Assembly (NCBI GenBank): GCA_947378245.1
Contig: CANCJF010000007.1
Coordinates: forward strand, 1-44,618
Reading direction: 5' to 3'
Source of the DNA: Bacteroidota bacterium
Lineage (GTDB): Bacteria; Bacteroidota; Bacteroidia; Flavobacteriales_D; Crocinitomicaceae
DNA: 44,618 bases
Each line of letters begins with the position of its first letter. Position 1 is the first letter of the stretch. The translations under genes and the position numbers were made by a program. A model generated the notes under the pieces. That model was not told the origin of the DNA, did not search any database, and saw nothing but the letters and a program-made list of their open reading frames with translations. Shown piece by piece: positions 41,933-44,618 of the stretch.

Positions 41933-42469
41933 ATGGCAGAAAAAATTATCTACGCAATGTATGACGATGACGATGTGCTAAAAGATGGTGCAAAGAAATT
42001 AGTCGCAAAAGGGGTTAAAGTATCTGAAGTATTCTCTCCATTTCCTATTCACGGAATTGATCCAATCATCGGAGTGCAAAATACTCGTTTAGGTATTATG
42101 GCTTTCTTGTATGCAATCACTGGAACAATGTTAGCGACAATCGCTATGCGTTATTTCATGGTAACAGATTGGCCAATGAATATTGGTGGTAAACCTAACA
42201 ATACTTACCTTGACAATATTTTAGCTTTTATTCCTGTTACTTTTGAGTTTACAGTATTATGTGCAGCACACGGTATGGCATTAACTTATTTCTTAAGAAA
42301 TAAAATTTTACCTGGTTTACCTGCATCTAATCCTGATCCTCGTACTACGGATGACCGTTTTGTAATGGAATTCAGAATGTCTGAAAATAGTAAATTTACG
42401 GAAGAAGAATTAACTTCTTTAATTCAAACAACTGGATACGTAGAGTTAGATCAAAAAGAAGTTAAATAG
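41933..42469 (+). CDS. actD: Alternative complex III subunit ActD (DUF3341)
   Basis: The 178-aa DUF3341 protein has an N-terminal soluble domain (IYAMYDDDDVLKDGAKKLVAKGVKVSEVFSPFPIHGID). Two membrane helices follow (LGIMAFLYAITGTMLATIAM; NILAFIPVTFEFTVLCAAHGMALTYF), joined by the loop FMVTDWPMNIGGKPNN. It ends in a cytosolic segment (DDRFVMEFRMSENSKFTEEEL). It is a structural subunit of the complex with no known cofactor. An AAGGAG motif lies 2 nt before the ATG, too close for an ideal Shine-Dalgarno but unusual in this AT-rich genome. Confidence 0.94.
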   Translation: MAEKIIYAMYDDDDVLKDGAKKLVAKGVKVSEVFSPFPIHGIDPIIGVQNTRLGIMAFLYAITGTMLATIAMRYFMVTDWPMNIGGKPNNTYLDNILAFIPVTFEFTVLCAAHGMALTYFLRNKILPGLPASNPDPRTTDDRFVMEFRMSENSKFTEEELTSLIQTTGYVELDQKEVK

Positions 42470-42501
42470 ATTATCCAATTATATAGTAATTTATCAGAGT
42501 G

Positions 42502-43266
42502 ATGAATAAAATTTTTAAGATAATAGCTAATTTATCCGCAGTCGCAGTAACAGGAATGATTTTGTTTTCTTGTTCTACTGACAAGGATAGTGCTGGATTA
42601 GAATACATGCCAGATATGTATCGTTCTCCAGCTATTGAACCTTATGTGGATTATGGTGAAGTAAGAGGTCATATTAATGAAAATATGAAAAATACTGCTT
42701 CCGCATTAACTCCTCCTAAACATACAATTCCTTTCTATGGAACAAACGAAGAGGATGTGTTAATGATGTTACCTTACAACAGAAAACCATCTGCTGCTTT
42801 TGCTTCAACTCATGGTTTATTTGGGTATGATTTTGCTACAAATACAGAACCTGATTATGAGTATAATCAAGCTGCGAATGATAAAAATCCTTATTTATTA
42901 ACTGCATCAAATTCTGATGCTATATTTAAAAAAGGTAAAGAATTGTTTGCTGCTAATTGTATGCATTGTCATGGTGAAAAAGGTGATGGTAATGGTCCTA
43001 TGGTAACTAGTGGAGCTTACGCAGGTGTTCCTAATTATGCGGATAAAAAAACGTTAGGGGATGGTCAAATTTTCTATTCAATTTACTATGGTAGAAATGC
43101 GATGGGTGGTCATGCTTCTATTTTAAACAAAAAGGAAATATGGACTTTAGTTCATTACGTTCGTAAATTTCAAGATTCAGCATACGGTACATTTAGTGCA
43201 GACGGAGCTTCAATTAATGTTGCTTCTTCTGATTCAGTAAAAGTGGTTAAACCTGCTAAAAATTAA
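42502..43266 (+). CDS. actE: Alternative complex III subunit ActE, monoheme cytochrome c lipoprotein
   Basis: The track starts at a GTG (42499) that directly precedes the ATG at 42502, and I choose the ATG (254 aa). A lipoprotein signal ends GMILFSCSTDKDSAG. One heme site is present (FAANCMHCHGEKGDGNGPM), with probable Met ligand in GRNAMGGHASIL, and a C-terminal helix (IWTLVHYVRKFQ) completes a class I cytochrome c fold. ActE relays electrons between ActA and the terminal oxidase or a soluble carrier. It lies between actD and actF in the operon. Confidence 0.94.
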   Translation: MNKIFKIIANLSAVAVTGMILFSCSTDKDSAGLEYMPDMYRSPAIEPYVDYGEVRGHINENMKNTASALTPPKHTIPFYGTNEEDVLMMLPYNRKPSAAFASTHGLFGYDFATNTEPDYEYNQAANDKNPYLLTASNSDAIFKKGKELFAANCMHCHGEKGDGNGPMVTSGAYAGVPNYADKKTLGDGQIFYSIYYGRNAMGGHASILNKKEIWTLVHYVRKFQDSAYGTFSADGASINVASSDSVKVVKPAKN

Positions 43267-43283
43267 TAAAAGGAGATAGTAAG

Positions 43284-44471
43284 ATGGAATTCAAAGTAAC
43301 AAAAAACGCAAACATCCTTACATTGACATTAATTGTCGTAGGATTGTTGTTTACAGGTATTGGAATTGCTACAAGTATGGGTGATCATAATTTGAACACA
43401 CGTATTGCTGGTAATTTACTAATTGATAGCTTTTTCTTTTTTGGAATTGGTTTAGGAGCTCTTTTCTTTTTAGCATTGCAATATGCTACTGAAACGGGAT
43501 GGTACGCATCAGTAAAGAGAGTTATTGAAGCTGTTTCTGGATTTTTACCTGTTGGTATTATCTTGATGGCTGTAACTTTATTAATTATCACTTTACAAGA
43601 TGGTGCTCATTTATACATTTGGATGGATGATGAAGTTGTAAAGAACGATGAGATTTTACAAGGTAAATCAACGTATTTGAATAAAGGTTTCTTCTGGATT
43701 AGAACTATTGTTTATTTATCTGTTTACTACATCTATTATAGAGGATTTAGAAAAAGATCTTTATTAGAGGATACGGTTGGTGGTACAGATATTCACTTTA
43801 CGAACTATAAAAAAGCTGCTGTATTCTTAGTTTTCTTTGCTGTATTTAGTTCAATGCAATCTTGGGATTGGATTATGTCTGTTGATGCACACTGGTTCAG
43901 TACGTTATTCGGATGGTATGTGTTTGCTGGTATGTGGTGTACAACTATGATTACATTAGTAACTTTGACGCTGTACTTAAAGAAAAATGGTTACTTACCA
44001 AATGTTAACGAAAGTCATATACACGATTTAGGTAAATGGACATTTGCAACTAGTTTCTTATGGTCTTATTTATGGTTCTCTCAATTCATGTTGATTTGGT
44101 ACGCAAATATTCCTGAGGAAACTACTTACCACTTAACAAGAATCAAAGATTTCAAATTCTTATACTTTGGTATGTTTTTAATTAATTTTGTTTTCCCAAT
44201 GGTATTATTAATGTCTAGAGATGCTAAAAGACATGCGGGAATTTTAACATTTGTTGGTTCTATTGTTTTGGTAGGTCACTGGGTGGATGTTTACATTATG
44301 ATTATGGCCGGTTCTATGGGTGAACATGCTAAAATTGGTTTCTTAGAAATAGGATTATTATTGGCTGTATTAGGTATTTTCTTAAAAACTATTTTAAGAA
44401 ATTTGACGAAAGCTCCATTAACAGTTGTGAATCACCCTTTCTTAGACGAAAGTATTCACCACGATATTTAA
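43284..44471 (+). CDS. actF: Alternative complex III membrane subunit ActF
   Basis: The 395-aa polytopic membrane protein is related to ActC/NrfD. About ten helices are visible, including ILTLTLIVVGLLFTGIGIATSM, FFFFGIGLGALFFLALQYATETGW, FSSMQSWDWIMSVDAHWFSTLFGWYVFAG and FATSFLWSYLWFSQFMLIWYANIPEE. The AMQSWDWIMSVDxHWFSTLFG stretch is a strong ActF signature. An AAAGGAG motif lies 8 nt before the ATG, a well-placed Shine-Dalgarno. It is the last act gene; the oxidase subunit II gene starts 33 nt after its stop. Confidence 0.95.
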   Translation: MEFKVTKNANILTLTLIVVGLLFTGIGIATSMGDHNLNTRIAGNLLIDSFFFFGIGLGALFFLALQYATETGWYASVKRVIEAVSGFLPVGIILMAVTLLIITLQDGAHLYIWMDDEVVKNDEILQGKSTYLNKGFFWIRTIVYLSVYYIYYRGFRKRSLLEDTVGGTDIHFTNYKKAAVFLVFFAVFSSMQSWDWIMSVDAHWFSTLFGWYVFAGMWCTTMITLVTLTLYLKKNGYLPNVNESHIHDLGKWTFATSFLWSYLWFSQFMLIWYANIPEETTYHLTRIKDFKFLYFGMFLINFVFPMVLLMSRDAKRHAGILTFVGSIVLVGHWVDVYIMIMAGSMGEHAKIGFLEIGLLLAVLGIFLKTILRNLTKAPLTVVNHPFLDESIHHDI

Positions 44472-44504
44472 TAATCCTTTTTATTCATTGATATACTAAA
44501 CAAG

Positions 44505-44618
44505 ATGAGTTTTAAATTAATAACAATTGTCGTAATCGTTTTGGGTGTACTTGCTGTATCCCAATTGGTAAGATTGTATGAACTTTCTTCTAAATTAAGA
44601 GGAAGAAGAGAAGAAGAT
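44505..44618 (+). CDS. coxB: Cytochrome c oxidase subunit II, N-terminal fragment (cut by window edge)
   Basis: Only 38 codons are present: MSFKLITIVVIVLGVLAVSQ followed by LVRLYELSSKLRGRREED. One membrane helix followed by LYELSxKLRG is how Bacteroidota oxidase subunit II proteins commonly start, and the position right after actF is the usual one. The copper-binding domain would lie outside the window. Identification depends on context and this short N-terminus. Confidence 0.75.
   Translation, partial: MSFKLITIVVIVLGVLAVSQLVRLYELSSKLRGRREED

Overview
The window looks like a chromosomal segment of a low-GC member of the Bacteroidota, most likely Flavobacteriales. Crocinitomicaceae/Fluviicola is my best guess at family level, but the sequence does not prove it. 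The reasons are Bacteroidota-type promoters (TAnnTTTG boxes, sometimes with an upstream TTTG), few Shine-Dalgarno sites, and lineage-typical families: GLPGLI protein, OMP_b-brl_3 receptor, PorT-like barrel, and an ActABCDEF alternative complex III running into a cytochrome oxidase gene. No tRNA, rRNA, CRISPR array, transposase or phage gene was found.

Layout. (1) 1-5.8 kb, minus strand: a 3'-truncated rseP, then the rimP-nusA-infB operon. That operon has a promoter, a terminator-like hairpin in its leader and an intrinsic terminator after infB. (2) 6.0-9.8 kb, plus strand: a short KdpD-like histidine kinase, a KdpE-like regulator and the K+ transporter Kup. A 6+5+6 direct repeat (TTTACA/ATTACA type) precedes both the kinase gene and kup and is a candidate KdpE operator. 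(3) 9.8-13.0 kb: a secreted NUC endonuclease with a PorT-like barrel gene (minus), and cysS (plus). (4) 13.0-14.8 kb: a repeat-rich island with two small exported Cys-rich proteins, a 74-bp direct duplication, a 5 x 22-bp tandem array and two palindromes. (5) 14.8-22.3 kb: polA, a TraB/GumN protein, and a GLPGLI/outer-membrane receptor pair. (6) 22.5-27.6 kb: a AAA_14/DUF4143-like protein with a broken P-loop, a GT2 glycosyltransferase, a hypothetical protein coupled to an M28 peptidase, and a DUF2279 protein whose N-terminal reading frame is made of repeats. (7) 27.6-32.4 kb, minus: O-antigen ligase/polymerase, Wzz-like protein, SUFU-domain protein, ribosomal protein L25 (Ctc) and prs. (8) 32.5-35.6 kb: purT, an HI0933-like flavoprotein and a SPOR protein. 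(9) 35.8-44.6 kb: actABCDEF and the start of coxB.

Most genes are housekeeping. The parts that stand out are the predicted K+ regulon (KdpDE controlling kup, with no kdpFABC in view), the rimP leader hairpin, three genes whose -7 box lies 4-5 nt from the ATG (candidate leaderless mRNAs), and dispersed repeats that run into the reading frames of exported proteins. I did not find a clearly new multi-gene system.
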